Counted from the stretch's first letter, positions 51,145 to 61,453 are shown. The stretch is 64,000 bases of DNA from Kaistella faecalis (GCF_019195395.1 NZ_CP078067.1:186001-250000), one strand, 5' to 3'. The notes: generated by a model not told the origin, from the sequence alone. Made by a program: numbers and translations.

Positions 51145-51987
51145 ATGAAAATCATTATCCACGGTGGATTTTTTTCCGAAAGTGACCAAAGCCACGAAGT
51201 GAAAGTGGCAAAACAGAATTCACTAAAATCAATCGCAGCACAGGCTTTTGAATATTTAAAAAGCCATAGTGCAGAAGAAACGGTTGTATATGTGGTTTCG
51301 CTTCTGGAAGATGACGCTCTTTTTAATGCGGGAACCGGCTCCCAAATCCAGAGCGACGGGAAAATCAGAATGAGCGCTTCCTTAATGAATGGCCAAAACC
51401 AGAAATTTTCTGGTGTCATTAATATTGAAAATGTAAAAAATCCCATTCAGATCGCTCAGGTTCTTATGAAAGAAGACGACCGGGTTCTCGGCGGCAACGG
51501 CGCAAAAATGTATGCCACGGAAAATGGTTTTCCAGACTACTCCACTGAAATCCCGCAGCGCAGAAAGGAATACGAAGAAAAACTGAAAAACGGCGGCAAA
51601 GGCACCGTAGGTTGCGTGGCCCTCGACCAGAACGGAAAGCTGGCTGCGGCAACTTCAACAGGTGGTAAAGGTTTTGAAATCGTGGGCCGTATATCCGATT
51701 CAGCAACCGTGGCGGGAAATTTTGCCAATGAATATTGTGCGGTAAGCTGTACCGGAGTTGGTGAAGACATTGTGAGCAACGCTACTGCTGCTAAAATCGT
51801 TACCAGAGTTACCGACGGAATGAAACTGGAAGAAGCTTTCGGCAAGACTTTCACAGAGTTAAAAGAAATAGACGGATTCGCGGGAGCGATCGCTATCGAC
51901 CATCACGGAAATATATTTCATCAGGATTCTTATCCTACCATGGTTTTTGCGAGTTACGACGGAGATGAATTTGAAATCTTTGATTAA
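51145..51987 (+). CDS. Isoaspartyl peptidase / L-asparaginase (plant-type)
   Basis: A 280-residue Ntn-hydrolase of the IaaA group. The autocleavage site and nucleophile Thr are in NGGKGTVGCVALD, followed by GRISDSATVAGNFA and TGVGEDIV. It hydrolyses isoaspartyl dipeptides, so it fits as the last step of cyanophycin use, releasing Asp and Arg from the dipeptides made by cphB. The N-terminal part (IIHGGFF) is slightly unlike the usual IHGGAG. Ends in a strong terminator. Confidence 0.92.
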   Translation: MKIIIHGGFFSESDQSHEVKVAKQNSLKSIAAQAFEYLKSHSAEETVVYVVSLLEDDALFNAGTGSQIQSDGKIRMSASLMNGQNQKFSGVINIENVKNPIQIAQVLMKEDDRVLGGNGAKMYATENGFPDYSTEIPQRRKEYEEKLKNGGKGTVGCVALDQNGKLAAATSTGGKGFEIVGRISDSATVAGNFANEYCAVSCTGVGEDIVSNATAAKIVTRVTDGMKLEEAFGKTFTELKEIDGFAGAIAIDHHGNIFHQDSYPTMVFASYDGDEFEIFD

Positions 51988-51992
51988 TATAA

Positions 51993-52020
51993 AAACGGTC
52001 CCAAAATTTCGGGACCGTTT
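51993..52020. terminator. Bidirectional intrinsic terminator
   Basis: A 10-bp stem AAACGGTCCC / GGGACCGTTT with an 8-base loop between convergent genes. Confidence 0.86.
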
Positions 52021-52047
52021 CTCTTCAAAAAATGATAAGTGCAAAGC

Positions 52048-54864
52048 TTATTTCTCTTCAATTGCTGCCTGCGCGGCTGCCAATCTCGCAATCGGTACGC
52101 GGAAAGGTGAGCAGCTTACATAATCCAGACCAAGCCGGTGGCAGAATTTCACGGATTCCGGGTCACCGCCATGCTCACCGCAAATTCCGACTTTCAGTTT
52201 AGGTTTTTCGGATCTTCCTTTTTCTACCCCAATTTTAATAAGTTCCCCAACACCACTCTGGTCAATGGAAACGAATGGATCTTCAGGAAGCAGTTTCAAA
52301 TCAAGATATTTAGGTAAGAATCCACCGATATCATCTCTGGAGAATCCGAAAGACATTTGGGTAAGGTCATTGGTTCCGAAGCTGAAGAAATCTGCTACAG
52401 TAGCAAGGGAATCCCCTTTCAGTGCTGCACGCGGAGTTTCGATCATCGTTCCATAAAGGAAAGCGATTTCTTTTATATTCAGATCTTCCCGAACTTCATC
52501 ATAAACTTTATCTACGATTTCTTTTTGGTGACGCAATTCGTGACGGCCCATTACTACAGGAATCATAATCTCAGGGAAGGCTTTTTTACCTTCTTTCTGC
52601 AGTTCACCTGCCGATTCTAAGATTGCTCTTACCTGCATTTCTGTAATTTCAGGATAGGAAACTCCCAAACGTACACCGCGGTGGCCCAGCATTGGGTTAT
52701 TTTCGTGAAGAGCGAGAATTCTTCGGTTCAGAACGCTCATTCTTACGCCCAGTTCTTTGCTCAGTTCCTGTAATTTTTCTTTGTCGTGAGGAACAAATTC
52801 GTGTAATGGTGGATCGAGCAGACGGATGGTCACCGGATTTCCGTTCATTACTTCCAAAGTGGCTTTAATGTCTTTTTTTACATATTTAAAGAGTTCATTC
52901 AAAGCAGATTTTCTTTCCTTCACTGTGGTGCTCATAATCATTTTTCTGAGGAGGAACAGTGGTTTTTCGCTTCCTTCGCCATAGAACATGTGTTCGGTAC
53001 GGAATAATCCGATTCCTTCGGCACCAAAATATGCGGCCTGCTGTGCATCCTTCGGGGTATCAGCATTGGTTCTTACGCCTAATTTTTTAGCTTTATCCAC
53101 CAAGGTCATCAGGACTTTATAAGATGCATTCTGATTAAGATCGGTATTTGAAAGTTCCAAAACACCTTCGTATGCAAGACCTGTGGTTCCGTTCAGGGTA
53201 AGCCATTCGCCTTCATGAATTTTCTTACCATCGTGAGTGAGGAAATATTTTTCCTTTTCGAAGATTTGGATATCATTACAGCCTACGATACAGCATTTAC
53301 CCCAACCTCTGGCCACTAAAGCAGCATGGGAAGTCATTCCTCCTTTTGTAGTAAGAATTGCCTGGGATTTGTGCATCCCGTCAACATCCTCAGGAGAAGT
53401 TTCTTCACGTACGAGAATTACTTTTTCGCCTTTCAGCCCCCATTCTACTGCTTCTTCAGAAGAGAAGATTACGCGTCCTGTGGCACCGCCGGGACCAGCT
53501 GGAAGTCCTTTTGCAATCGGCTTGTTTTTCTTTTCTTCTTCGGGATCGATCATCGGTAAAAGAAGTTCAATCAACTGATTAGGACCTACGCGCATTACGG
53601 CTGTATCTGCATCGATGAGTTTTTCTCTGTACATATCGGCCGCCATTTTTACTGCAGCTACACCGTTACGTTTTCCCACGCGGCACTGAAGCATATACAA
53701 TGTACCCTTCTCAATGGTAAATTCTATATCCTGCATGTCTTTGTAATGTTTTTCCAGACGTTTCTGGATTTCATTCAGCTCTTTATACTGCTTAGGCATT
53801 AACTTTTCTAAACTTGTAAGATCTTTGGAATGATCGTTTTTGGAGGAATCGTTAATCGGCGCAGGAGTACGGATTCCCGCTACCACGTCTTCACCCTGTG
53901 CATTTACCAAATATTCACCATAGAAATGGTTGTCGCCGTTGCCCGGATTTCTTGTAAATGCCACCCCTGTACAGCTGCTGTCGCCCATATTTCCGAAAAC
54001 CATTGCCTGCACATTCACTGCAGTTCCCCACGCATCAGGAATTCTCTCGATTTTGCGGTATTCGATGGCCCGTTTACCGTTCCAGGACGCGAATACTGCA
54101 CCTACGCCACCCATGAGTTGATCCCATGGATCTTCAGGGAACTCGACTTTTAAATGTTTTTTAGTTAAAGCTTTAAATTCCTTAACCAGTTTTTTCAGAT
54201 CTTCTGCAGAAATTTCGGTATCAAGTTCTACGCCCCTTTCCTTTTTAAGTTCACCTAATCTTTCATCCATAATTTTACGGATGCCTTTTCCTTTGGCAGG
54301 TTCCATTCCGCCTGCTTTTTCAATAACGACATCTGCATACATCATTACGAGTCTTCTGTAGGCATCATAAGCAAATCTCTCGTCACCAGTTACCTGAATC
54401 AAACCTTTTACGGTGTCATCATTCAGTCCGATATTAAGCACAGTGTCCATCATTCCGGGCATTGATCTTCTGGCGCCGGAACGAACAGACATCAACAGCG
54501 GATCTTTTACATCACCAAATTTCTTACCCATTAATGTTTCTACCTCTGCCAGAGCATCTTTGATCTGTTTTTCCAGATGAGCGGGATACGTTCTATTATT
54601 ATCATAGAAATACGTACATACTTCTGTAGTTACCGTAAATCCAGGCGGAACAGGAAGTTTGAGGTCGGGGTGGCCGGCCATTTCAGCAAGGTTAGCGCCC
54701 TTACCGCCGAGAAGGTTCTTCATCGATTCATTTCCGTCTGCCTTTCCTCCTCCGAACGAATAAACGTACTTTTCTGAAAGAGGGTTTTTACTGGATCCGT
54801 TTGCGTTTGCTTTTGCTCCGTCTACGGAATACACCTGGTGTTCTGCTTTGGCTTTAGTAGTCAT
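52048..54864 (-). CDS. ppdK: Pyruvate, phosphate dikinase
   Basis: A 938-residue enzyme interconverting pyruvate, ATP and phosphate with PEP, AMP and PPi. The nucleotide-binding domain begins at KYVYSFGGGKADG with LLGGKGANLAEM; the phospho-His is in GGMTSHAALVARGWGKCCIVG; the PEP-binding barrel carries the reactive Cys in VGICGEHGGDPESV. It starts with about 30 extra residues (KAKAEHQVYSVDGAKANANGSS) not typical of the core. The PPi it makes or uses links it to the two pyrophosphatases about 3-6 kb away. Confidence 0.96.
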   Translation of the reverse strand: MTTKAKAEHQVYSVDGAKANANGSSKNPLSEKYVYSFGGGKADGNESMKNLLGGKGANLAEMAGHPDLKLPVPPGFTVTTEVCTYFYDNNRTYPAHLEKQIKDALAEVETLMGKKFGDVKDPLLMSVRSGARRSMPGMMDTVLNIGLNDDTVKGLIQVTGDERFAYDAYRRLVMMYADVVIEKAGGMEPAKGKGIRKIMDERLGELKKERGVELDTEISAEDLKKLVKEFKALTKKHLKVEFPEDPWDQLMGGVGAVFASWNGKRAIEYRKIERIPDAWGTAVNVQAMVFGNMGDSSCTGVAFTRNPGNGDNHFYGEYLVNAQGEDVVAGIRTPAPINDSSKNDHSKDLTSLEKLMPKQYKELNEIQKRLEKHYKDMQDIEFTIEKGTLYMLQCRVGKRNGVAAVKMAADMYREKLIDADTAVMRVGPNQLIELLLPMIDPEEEKKNKPIAKGLPAGPGGATGRVIFSSEEAVEWGLKGEKVILVREETSPEDVDGMHKSQAILTTKGGMTSHAALVARGWGKCCIVGCNDIQIFEKEKYFLTHDGKKIHEGEWLTLNGTTGLAYEGVLELSNTDLNQNASYKVLMTLVDKAKKLGVRTNADTPKDAQQAAYFGAEGIGLFRTEHMFYGEGSEKPLFLLRKMIMSTTVKERKSALNELFKYVKKDIKATLEVMNGNPVTIRLLDPPLHEFVPHDKEKLQELSKELGVRMSVLNRRILALHENNPMLGHRGVRLGVSYPEITEMQVRAILESAGELQKEGKKAFPEIMIPVVMGRHELRHQKEIVDKVYDEVREDLNIKEIAFLYGTMIETPRAALKGDSLATVADFFSFGTNDLTQMSFGFSRDDIGGFLPKYLDLKLLPEDPFVSIDQSGVGELIKIGVEKGRSEKPKLKVGICGEHGGDPESVKFCHRLGLDYVSCSPFRVPIARLAAAQAAIEEK

Positions 54865-55100
54865 TTTATGTTGATTTTTAGTTACTTCCTTTTAAAAACA
54901 CAAGTAAATTTACGCAGAACCATAACTTTATAACTAAATATAAAAGTGACAATTATCAACATTGACAAATTTCATATCCGGATAAAACTCATGACGATGA
55001 AATAATCAAATTTTTGTTGCAGTCATATTCATTTAAAATGTAAGAATAAAGAATTGCATCATTTTTGCACCGCTCCATCCCAACATTAAAGATTATCACT

Positions 55101-55283
55101 ATGAAAAAGTTATTAGCTCTTGCCCTTTTAGGAACCTTATCATTTATAAGCTGTGCTCAGAAAGAGGAAAAACGCGAAGAATACAAAGAAGAACACAGTG
55201 CCGATGAAAGAAGAAATGCCGGGGTAGATTCCGCGGCATTTGAAAACGAGTCACAGAAAGAAGACTCGCTGAAAGTAGAATAA
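55101..55283 (+). CDS. Small lipoprotein
   Basis: A 60-residue lipoprotein (SFISC, Cys at about 18) whose mature part is a short, highly charged peptide rich in Glu, Lys and Asp. Start at 55101 (MKKLLALAL) is chosen over an upstream ATG because of the signal peptide. No family. It has its own terminator shared with fabH. Confidence 0.6.
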   Translation: MKKLLALALLGTLSFISCAQKEEKREEYKEEHSADERRNAGVDSAAFENESQKEDSLKVE

Positions 55284-55287
55284 AAAA

Positions 55288-55307
55288 AATGCGTCGATGG
55301 ACGCATT
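55288..55307. terminator. Bidirectional intrinsic terminator
   Basis: An 8-bp stem AATGCGTC / GACGCATT with loop GATG, long A and T tracts on both sides. Confidence 0.88.
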
Positions 55308-55312
55308 TTTTT

Positions 55313-56335
55313 TTAATAGTTAAAGAGTACTGAACCCCAGGTAAAACCGCTTCCGAAAGCGGAAAGCAGTACAAGGTCTCCCCTTTTGATTTTTCCCTGC
55401 TCTATCGCCTCGCTAAGCGCGATGGGGATAGATGCTGCAGTAGTATTGCCATATTTCTGAATATTATTGAAAACTTTATCTTCCGGAATACCCATTTTCT
55501 GCTGCACAAACTGAGCAATCCTAAGATTGGCCTGGTGCGGAATAAACATATCTAAATCATCGATGCTTTTTCCGGCAGATTCAAGTGCTTCCTTCATGGT
55601 TTCCGGGAATCTGGTAACGGCGTGTTTAAATACGAAGTTTCCGTTCATTACCGGGTAAATTTCAGCATCGGTAACATTTTCGGGTTCCAAACGCATCCTG
55701 TCGCTCCAGCCGTATTTGGATCCCGGAAATTTCGTACAAAGCTCATCTGCATATTTACCTTCGGAATGCATATTTGTACTTAAAATGTCACCGGCACTGT
55801 CTTCTTCGGTTGCAGATAGAAGCACTGCGCCAGCACCATCACCGAAAATTACGGAAACACCTCTTCCGGCATCAGAAAAATCGAGTCCGAATGAATGAAC
55901 TTCTGCACCAACAACAAGAATATTTTTATAGGTTTTTGATTTGATAAAGGCATTTGCAACACTCATGGCATATACAAACCCTGAACACTGGTTTCTTACA
56001 TCTAAAGCACCAATAGTATCGCAGCCCAACATTTCCTGCAGCAGTACGCCACATCCAGGGAAATAATAATCCGGTGAAAGCGTTGCAAAAACAATATAGT
56101 CGATATCTTTTGCTGTTAAACCAGCCATTTTCAGCGCTTTTTCGGAAGCTTTAAATGCTAAAAACGCGGTGGTTTCATCGGCATCATTTCTGTTTTTGCG
56201 GTGATGGCGTTCTTTTATGCCTGTTCTCTCGGTAATCCATTCGTCACTGGTGGTCATCAGTTTCGAAAGATCATCGTTGGTTACCACATTTTCCGGAACA
56301 TAATGCCCTATACCTTTAATTGTACTTTTTATCAT
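55313..56335 (-). CDS. fabH: 3-oxoacyl-ACP synthase III
   Basis: A 340-residue condensing enzyme that starts fatty acid synthesis from acyl-CoA and malonyl-ACP. The triad is Cys117 (RNQCSGF), His267 (IPHQAN) and Asn297 (YGNTTAA). About 20 residues longer than E. coli FabH owing to an insert around 190-225, common in Bacteroidota. It carries its own promoter. Confidence 0.94.
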   Translation of the reverse strand: MIKSTIKGIGHYVPENVVTNDDLSKLMTTSDEWITERTGIKERHHRKNRNDADETTAFLAFKASEKALKMAGLTAKDIDYIVFATLSPDYYFPGCGVLLQEMLGCDTIGALDVRNQCSGFVYAMSVANAFIKSKTYKNILVVGAEVHSFGLDFSDAGRGVSVIFGDGAGAVLLSATEEDSAGDILSTNMHSEGKYADELCTKFPGSKYGWSDRMRLEPENVTDAEIYPVMNGNFVFKHAVTRFPETMKEALESAGKSIDDLDMFIPHQANLRIAQFVQQKMGIPEDKVFNNIQKYGNTTAASIPIALSEAIEQGKIKRGDLVLLSAFGSGFTWGSVLFNY

Positions 56336-56352
56336 GGAGATTTAAATTTCTA

Positions 56353-56360
56353 CAAAGATA
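56353..56360 (-). promoter_or_regulatory. -7 box of fabH
   Basis: TATCTTTG on the minus strand matches TAnnTTTG, 17 bp before the start codon. Confidence 0.55.
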
Positions 56361-56410
56361 ATTTTAATTTAAAGAATTTGAAATCTTTAATGCCACCTGA
56401 AAAATATCAT

Positions 56411-56418
56411 TAAATTTG
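56411..56418 (+). promoter_or_regulatory. -7 box of corA
   Basis: TAAATTTG fits TAnnTTTG and ends 4 bp before the ATG, so the message would have no leader. Confidence 0.45.
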
Positions 56419-56422
56419 TCGG

Positions 56423-57325
56423 ATGCCAATTGAAATCATTTACCGGAACCACCACTGCGAGTGGATTGATGTGGAGGCTCCAACCCAGGAAGATCTCGAT
56501 TTTCTCCACGAAAGATACGAAATCAATACCCTGCTGTTAGAAGACACCATTGATCCGAATCACCTGCCGAAATTTGAGCAGGACAATGCGGTGAAATTCT
56601 TCCTGACGCGAGAAAATACGGAACTGGAGCGCACGAGTCTGAACACCATAAGTGACATTTCAACAAAACTCGGCATCTTTCTGTTTCAGAATATCATCAT
56701 CACGGTTCACCGTATGAAGAACAGGAGTATCTATGAATTTAAGAAAGAGGTTCTTCTCCCTGAAAATAAAGAAATAACCACCGATGCTATTGCGCTGAAA
56801 CTTGCTTTGAAAGTGATGAAATCCTTTGATGATGAATCGCAGAACCTTATGGAAACGATGGATAATGTTGAGAACGAAATTTTCCTGAAAAACACCAACA
56901 ACTCCAACCAAATACGCCGACTTTACAAATTAAAAAGAAAATCGGGCCTCAATGCGCGAATCCTGAATATGTCTGCAGACTGGATTGATAAATTTAAGAC
57001 CCTGCAACTTAATGATGCCGAAGTGACAGATCTGAAGGACAAACATAAAGATGTTATCGCCGATTTTGAACACCTGAATGCACAGGTAACCAACCTGATT
57101 TCGATGTTTCTTGCCATGAGCGACCAGAAAGCAAATCAGGTAATGAAAGTTCTGGCGATCTATTCGATGTATTTCTTTCCGATCACCTTTATTGCCGGAA
57201 TTTATGGAATGAATTTCGAGAATATGCCTGAGCTCAGACAACCTTCCGGCTATTTTTTCACGTTAGGATTAATGGCTTTTATTGCTCTTCTGACTTTTAT
57301 TTATGTAAGAAGAAAACGGTGGTAA
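56423..57325 (+). CDS. corA: CorA-family magnesium transporter
   Basis: A 300-residue CorA protein. A cytoplasmic funnel with a long helix (about 130-230) precedes two transmembrane helices near the C-terminus; the signature GMN is in YGMNFENMPEL. The C-terminus ends in basic residues (RRKRW) at the cytoplasmic side. It forms pentameric channels for Mg2+ or Co2+. Confidence 0.93.
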   Translation: MPIEIIYRNHHCEWIDVEAPTQEDLDFLHERYEINTLLLEDTIDPNHLPKFEQDNAVKFFLTRENTELERTSLNTISDISTKLGIFLFQNIIITVHRMKNRSIYEFKKEVLLPENKEITTDAIALKLALKVMKSFDDESQNLMETMDNVENEIFLKNTNNSNQIRRLYKLKRKSGLNARILNMSADWIDKFKTLQLNDAEVTDLKDKHKDVIADFEHLNAQVTNLISMFLAMSDQKANQVMKVLAIYSMYFFPITFIAGIYGMNFENMPELRQPSGYFFTLGLMAFIALLTFIYVRRKRW

Positions 57326-57360
57326 CTTATTAAATTCTTTTACGAACAGTATTAAACAAT

Positions 57361-57386
57361 AAATCCCGGCTTTTCAGTCGGGATTT
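57361..57386. terminator. Bidirectional intrinsic terminator
   Basis: An 8-bp stem AAATCCCG / CGGGATTT with a 10-base loop between the convergent corA and pyrophosphatase genes. Confidence 0.75.
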
Positions 57387-57403
57387 ATTATTTTAGTATT
57401 TTT

Positions 57404-60142
57404 TTAGAAGCTAAGCACTCTTACATCTATTCTTCTGTTCTGTGCTTTACATTCATCGGTATCATTGGCTTCACAGATTGGGAAGAGCGGGCCGTAACCT
57501 TCTGCTTCGATTCTGTCACCCGAAATCCCCATTTCGAGTAATTTCAGTTTTGCCGTTTGGGCGCGGAGATTCGAAAGTTTCATATTGCTGTCGGCATTTC
57601 CGGTATCATCAGTATAACCTCCTAATTTTACTCTTAAAGTAGGATAAGCATTCATGATTTCCGCGAGGTTTGTCAACTGAGCTTCTGAACCTGGCTTTAA
57701 ATCGCTGCTTCCGCTTTGGAAATGTAGATTTTCAATGGTGAACCAGGTGTTCGGATCCAAAAGTGCCTGATCTTTAAGTTTAATTCCGTTATACAGCGCA
57801 TAAAGCTGGCTGTTCTGCCCCATTAAGATGGATTTATCGGTTAGTTTCACTTCCTGAACATTTCCGGTGTCATATACATAATCACCATCAGCATTTAAAC
57901 CGCCTTGTACCGTCTGCGCTGTAGCAGAAGTCCCGGCATCCATACCCGGAGCCTCAGCTGCAACAGTAGTAACTCCCATCATTTTATTGAGAGATTCCAG
58001 TTTTTCTCTTCTGTTATTTTCAATTTTATCTTTGTGCATAATGGCCAAAGTAGGTGCAATCACCAATGAAACGATGGACATTAACTTAATCAGAATGTTC
58101 ATTGAAGGACCGGAAGTATCTTTGAAAGGATCGCCTACTGTATCTCCCGTTACAGAAGCTTTGTGCGGCTCGGAACCTTTGTAGAAAGTTTTCCCGTTGA
58201 TATCCACACCTTTTTCAAAAGATTTTTTAGCATTATCCCACGCACCTCCGGCATTGTTCTGAAACATTCCCATTAACACTCCTGAAACCGTAGCGCCTGC
58301 AAGAAATCCTCCTAATACCTCAGGTCCAAAAATAAATCCTACTAAAAGTGGAGACACCAAAGCAATTGCTCCGGGAAGCAACATCTTTCTGATTGAGGCA
58401 TCCGTAGAAATCGCTACACACTTTTCATATTCCGGAGTTGCTTTACCTTCCAGAATTCCCGGAATTTCGCGAAACTGCCGGCGAACTTCCTCTACCATCG
58501 CCATTGCAGCTTCTCCCACTGCTTTGATTGCTAATGAAGAGAATATGAATGGAATCATCGCTCCTACAAATAAACCTGCCAATACATCGGCTCTGTAAAT
58601 ATCAATTCCGTCAATTCCTGCAATTCCTACGAACGCCGCAAATAACGCAAGCGCTGTTAAAGCTGCTGAAGCAATTGCAAAACCTTTACCTGTGGCTGCT
58701 GTAGTATTACCTACTGCATCTAAAATATCTGTCTTTTCACGAACTTCTTTCGGTAATTCGCTCATCTCTGCGATTCCGCCTGCGTTATCAGCAATCGGTC
58801 CGAAAGCGTCAATTGCTAACTGCATGGCAGTAGTAGCCATCATTCCGGCTGCAGCAATTGCTACACCGTATAATCCTGCACAAAGATAAGATCCGTAAAT
58901 ACCACCAGCCAGAACTAAAATCGGTAAAAGGGTAGATTCCATACCCACGGCTAGTCCGCCGATAATATTGGTTGCGTGACCTGTTGAGGACTGCTTTACA
59001 ATACTTTTAACCGGTCTTTTACCCATGGCGGTATAATATTCTGTAATGATACTCATCAGAGTTCCCACCACAAGACCAACGATAATAGCTCCGAAAACAC
59101 CCATCTTAGTGAACTCGTGACCTCTTAAAGTCATGGTTTCAGGCAATAAATAATTTACCAGAAAGTAAGAAGAGATTGCGGTAAGTACAATACTTCCCCA
59201 GTTCCCCATGTTTAAAGCATTCTGTACCGGAGCAGTATCAAGTTCAGCTGTTTCGCTGATTTTAACAAATAGTGTCCCTATCATCGAGAAGATGATTCCT
59301 GTACCGGCGATCAGCATTGGCAAAAGAATCGGAGCAAATCCGCCGAAAAGATCCGGGGAAATTGTTTCGTTACCCAATACCATTGTTGCTAAAACTGTTG
59401 CTACATAAGATCCGAATAAATCCGCTCCCATTCCTGCAACGTCACCCACATTATCACCCACGTTATCTGCAATTGTCGCAGGGTTTCTTGGATCATCTTC
59501 GGGAATACCCGCTTCCACTTTACCTACCAAATCGGCACCTACATCGGCAGCTTTGGTATAAATTCCACCCCCGACACGTGCAAAAAGTGCTATAGATTCT
59601 GCTCCTAAAGAGAAACCTGTAAGGATTTCAATAGCTTTTTCCATTTCATGGGTGTTTGCTGCGGAACCCGGTGCGAAAATCTGTTTAATAATTAGGTATA
59701 AGGCGCCTAATCCCAATACGGCTAATCCGGCAACACCCATTCCCATTACGGAACCTCCTGTGAAGGAAACCTTCAGAGCTTTTGAAAGTGATGTTTTGGC
59801 AGCTTCTGCCGTTCTTACGTTGGATTTGGTGGCGATTTTCATTCCGATGAATCCGGCCAGGGCAGAAAGAATTGCGCCGAAAATGAAGGCCAGACCAATA
59901 CTCCAGTGTGAATTGGCGTTGCTGGCACCCATTAAAGCGAGCAATACAGCAACAATCACCACAAAATACATCATAATTTTGTATTCTGCTTTAAGGAAAG
60001 CCATGGCACCATCGGCAATGTGCCCACTAATCTCCTTCATTCGGTCGTTACCTGCGTTCTGTTTGCTCACCCAGGAACTCTGAATAAAAGTGTAGATTAA
60101 GGCAATAATACCAAAGATGGGTACTAAAATAAATAAATTCAT
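57404..60142 (-). CDS. hppA: Membrane-bound ion-pumping pyrophosphatase with C-terminal OmpA-like domain
   Basis: A 912-residue protein. Residues about 1-740 are a full membrane pyrophosphatase: [32 protein letters not shown] and [17 protein letters not shown] motifs, many transmembrane helices. [12 protein letters not shown] has Ala where potassium-independent enzymes carry Lys, so K+-dependence is expected; Na+ or H+ pumping cannot be settled here. After a spacer (about 740-800), residues about 800-912 form an OmpA-like peptidoglycan-binding domain: [40 protein letters not shown]. Family proteins usually end near 700-800 residues. Confidence 0.93.
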   Translation of the reverse strand: MNLFILVPIFGIIALIYTFIQSSWVSKQNAGNDRMKEISGHIADGAMAFLKAEYKIMMYFVVIVAVLLALMGASNANSHWSIGLAFIFGAILSALAGFIGMKIATKSNVRTAEAAKTSLSKALKVSFTGGSVMGMGVAGLAVLGLGALYLIIKQIFAPGSAANTHEMEKAIEILTGFSLGAESIALFARVGGGIYTKAADVGADLVGKVEAGIPEDDPRNPATIADNVGDNVGDVAGMGADLFGSYVATVLATMVLGNETISPDLFGGFAPILLPMLIAGTGIIFSMIGTLFVKISETAELDTAPVQNALNMGNWGSIVLTAISSYFLVNYLLPETMTLRGHEFTKMGVFGAIIVGLVVGTLMSIITEYYTAMGKRPVKSIVKQSSTGHATNIIGGLAVGMESTLLPILVLAGGIYGSYLCAGLYGVAIAAAGMMATTAMQLAIDAFGPIADNAGGIAEMSELPKEVREKTDILDAVGNTTAATGKGFAIASAALTALALFAAFVGIAGIDGIDIYRADVLAGLFVGAMIPFIFSSLAIKAVGEAAMAMVEEVRRQFREIPGILEGKATPEYEKCVAISTDASIRKMLLPGAIALVSPLLVGFIFGPEVLGGFLAGATVSGVLMGMFQNNAGGAWDNAKKSFEKGVDINGKTFYKGSEPHKASVTGDTVGDPFKDTSGPSMNILIKLMSIVSLVIAPTLAIMHKDKIENNRREKLESLNKMMGVTTVAAEAPGMDAGTSATAQTVQGGLNADGDYVYDTGNVQEVKLTDKSILMGQNSQLYALYNGIKLKDQALLDPNTWFTIENLHFQSGSSDLKPGSEAQLTNLAEIMNAYPTLRVKLGGYTDDTGNADSNMKLSNLRAQTAKLKLLEMGISGDRIEAEGYGPLFPICEANDTDECKAQNRRIDVRVLSF

Positions 60143-60158
60143 AGATTATTTTTTAATG

Positions 60159-60173
60159 TTAACATCGTGTTAA
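60159..60173. repeat. Short palindrome before hppA
   Basis: TTAACA-TCG-TGTTAA, perfect 6-bp arms, 16 bp before the hppA start codon. It might be an operator; no regulator is indicated. Confidence 0.4.
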
Positions 60174-60237
60174 ATAAAACATAAACCGAAAATACACAAT
60201 TTATTTTAAATTCTTCAGCAAAACTGCGATAAAATAA

Positions 60238-60266
60238 AAAAGACAGATATGGTATACCTGTCTTTT
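60238..60266 (-). terminator. Intrinsic terminator of ppa
   Basis: A 9-bp stem AAAAGACAG / CTGTCTTTT with an 11-base loop; T-rich sequence follows on the minus strand. Confidence 0.78.
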
Positions 60267-60287
60267 TTATTCATAAAATCGGATGGA

Positions 60288-60899
60288 TTAACCACCAAAT
60301 TTGCTTGCATAATCTTTTTGCGAAGCTTTAATTACCTTTTTTGCATGGTCAGCACCATAAACTTCCTGGATTCTACATTTTGCAGGTTCATCCGGAAGGT
60401 TTTTATAGGTAAGGAAATAGTGCATCAATCTCTTGATCTCGGCCTGTGGAAGCTCTTCGATATCGCGGAAGTGTCCGAAAGCGTGATCGCCTTTCATTAC
60501 TGCTACAATTTTATCATCAGCTTCACCTTTATCAATCATCTTGAAACCACCAATTGGAATAGCTTCCATCAACATACCGCCTGCGTGGATGTTATGCGAG
60601 CTCAATACGCAGATATCCAGCGGATCAAGGTCACCTGTCTGAACATCTTCTGCTCCACTTTCTATTGCAAGTTTTAGTACTTCATCATGACAGTAAGTAC
60701 GCGGAATAAATCCGTAAAGTGCGGGAATGATATTGGAGAACTGCTGCGGGCGGTCAACTTTCAGATAACCGCTTTGCTTGTCGATTTCATATTTAATAGT
60801 ATCACTGGGAACGATCTCTACAAAAACATTTACAACATTAGGTACATCTCCTCCTGCTGAAATCCCGTGCCATGGATGCGCTTTAAAATTTGGTATCAT
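60288..60899 (-). CDS. ppa: Soluble inorganic pyrophosphatase, family I
   Basis: A 203-residue cytoplasmic pyrophosphatase. The PPase signature is DLDPLDICVL with its metal-binding Asp residues; YGFIPRTYC and KVDRPQQFSNIIPALYGFIP are typical. It lies next to the membrane pyrophosphatase on the same strand, so the cell could either dissipate or harvest PPi energy. The gene at 60909 ends 10 bp upstream of its start. Confidence 0.94.
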   Translation of the reverse strand: MIPNFKAHPWHGISAGGDVPNVVNVFVEIVPSDTIKYEIDKQSGYLKVDRPQQFSNIIPALYGFIPRTYCHDEVLKLAIESGAEDVQTGDLDPLDICVLSSHNIHAGGMLMEAIPIGGFKMIDKGEADDKIVAVMKGDHAFGHFRDIEELPQAEIKRLMHYFLTYKNLPDEPAKCRIQEVYGADHAKKVIKASQKDYASKFGG

Positions 60900-60908
60900 T
60901 TATTTATT

Positions 60909-61418
60909 TTAATTTACAATTAGGTTTTCTTTTCTTAAATCTTCAATAGTTTGGGCAATGAAATCATTTTCATTCATGTAATTCATGAGAAATACAGTTT
61001 TAAATTCATCGAGCGTAGCATTATCACTAAGGTTTTCATATGTCGTATGAATTAGATGAAGGACACTGTTCTTACAGCTCACTACATTTTTCCACGTATT
61101 CTTTGTTAAATACAACTGCTGTGAAGCATTGTAATCGAATTCTTCGTTAATGGTTTTTTCGATAAGGAAAACGTACTCGTTCGGTGCAAGGCTACGGTCG
61201 AATTTGGTGACGAGATTTGCCGGTTTCATTCTTTCGAGAAACAGGGTAAGCCTCTCATAGGCATGAACCCGCTGCTCGGAATTTCCCTTTACAGTTAATA
61301 ATTTGATCTCCTGATTCTTGAGTTTGATGTAGCTGAACACGAACTGTCTGATAAAAACCAGAAAGGGTAACGCCAGCAAAACCGCAAACGCGTAAGGGAA
61401 ATAAGGCCAATCGATCAT
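60909..61418 (-). CDS. Membrane-anchored protein of the DUF7935 type
   Basis: A 169-residue protein with one N-terminal transmembrane segment (about 8-30) and a cytoplasmic helical domain with RVHAYERLTLFLERMKPANLV and QTIEDLRKENLI. This matches a Bacteroidota family of unknown function usually labelled DUF7935; the label is from memory. It is 10 bp upstream of ppa and may be cotranscribed. Confidence 0.72.
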   Translation of the reverse strand: MIDWPYFPYAFAVLLALPFLVFIRQFVFSYIKLKNQEIKLLTVKGNSEQRVHAYERLTLFLERMKPANLVTKFDRSLAPNEYVFLIEKTINEEFDYNASQQLYLTKNTWKNVVSCKNSVLHLIHTTYENLSDNATLDEFKTVFLMNYMNENDFIAQTIEDLRKENLIVN

Positions 61419-61453
61419 AATGAAAATTAGGGTGCAAAATTACTAATAATTTG

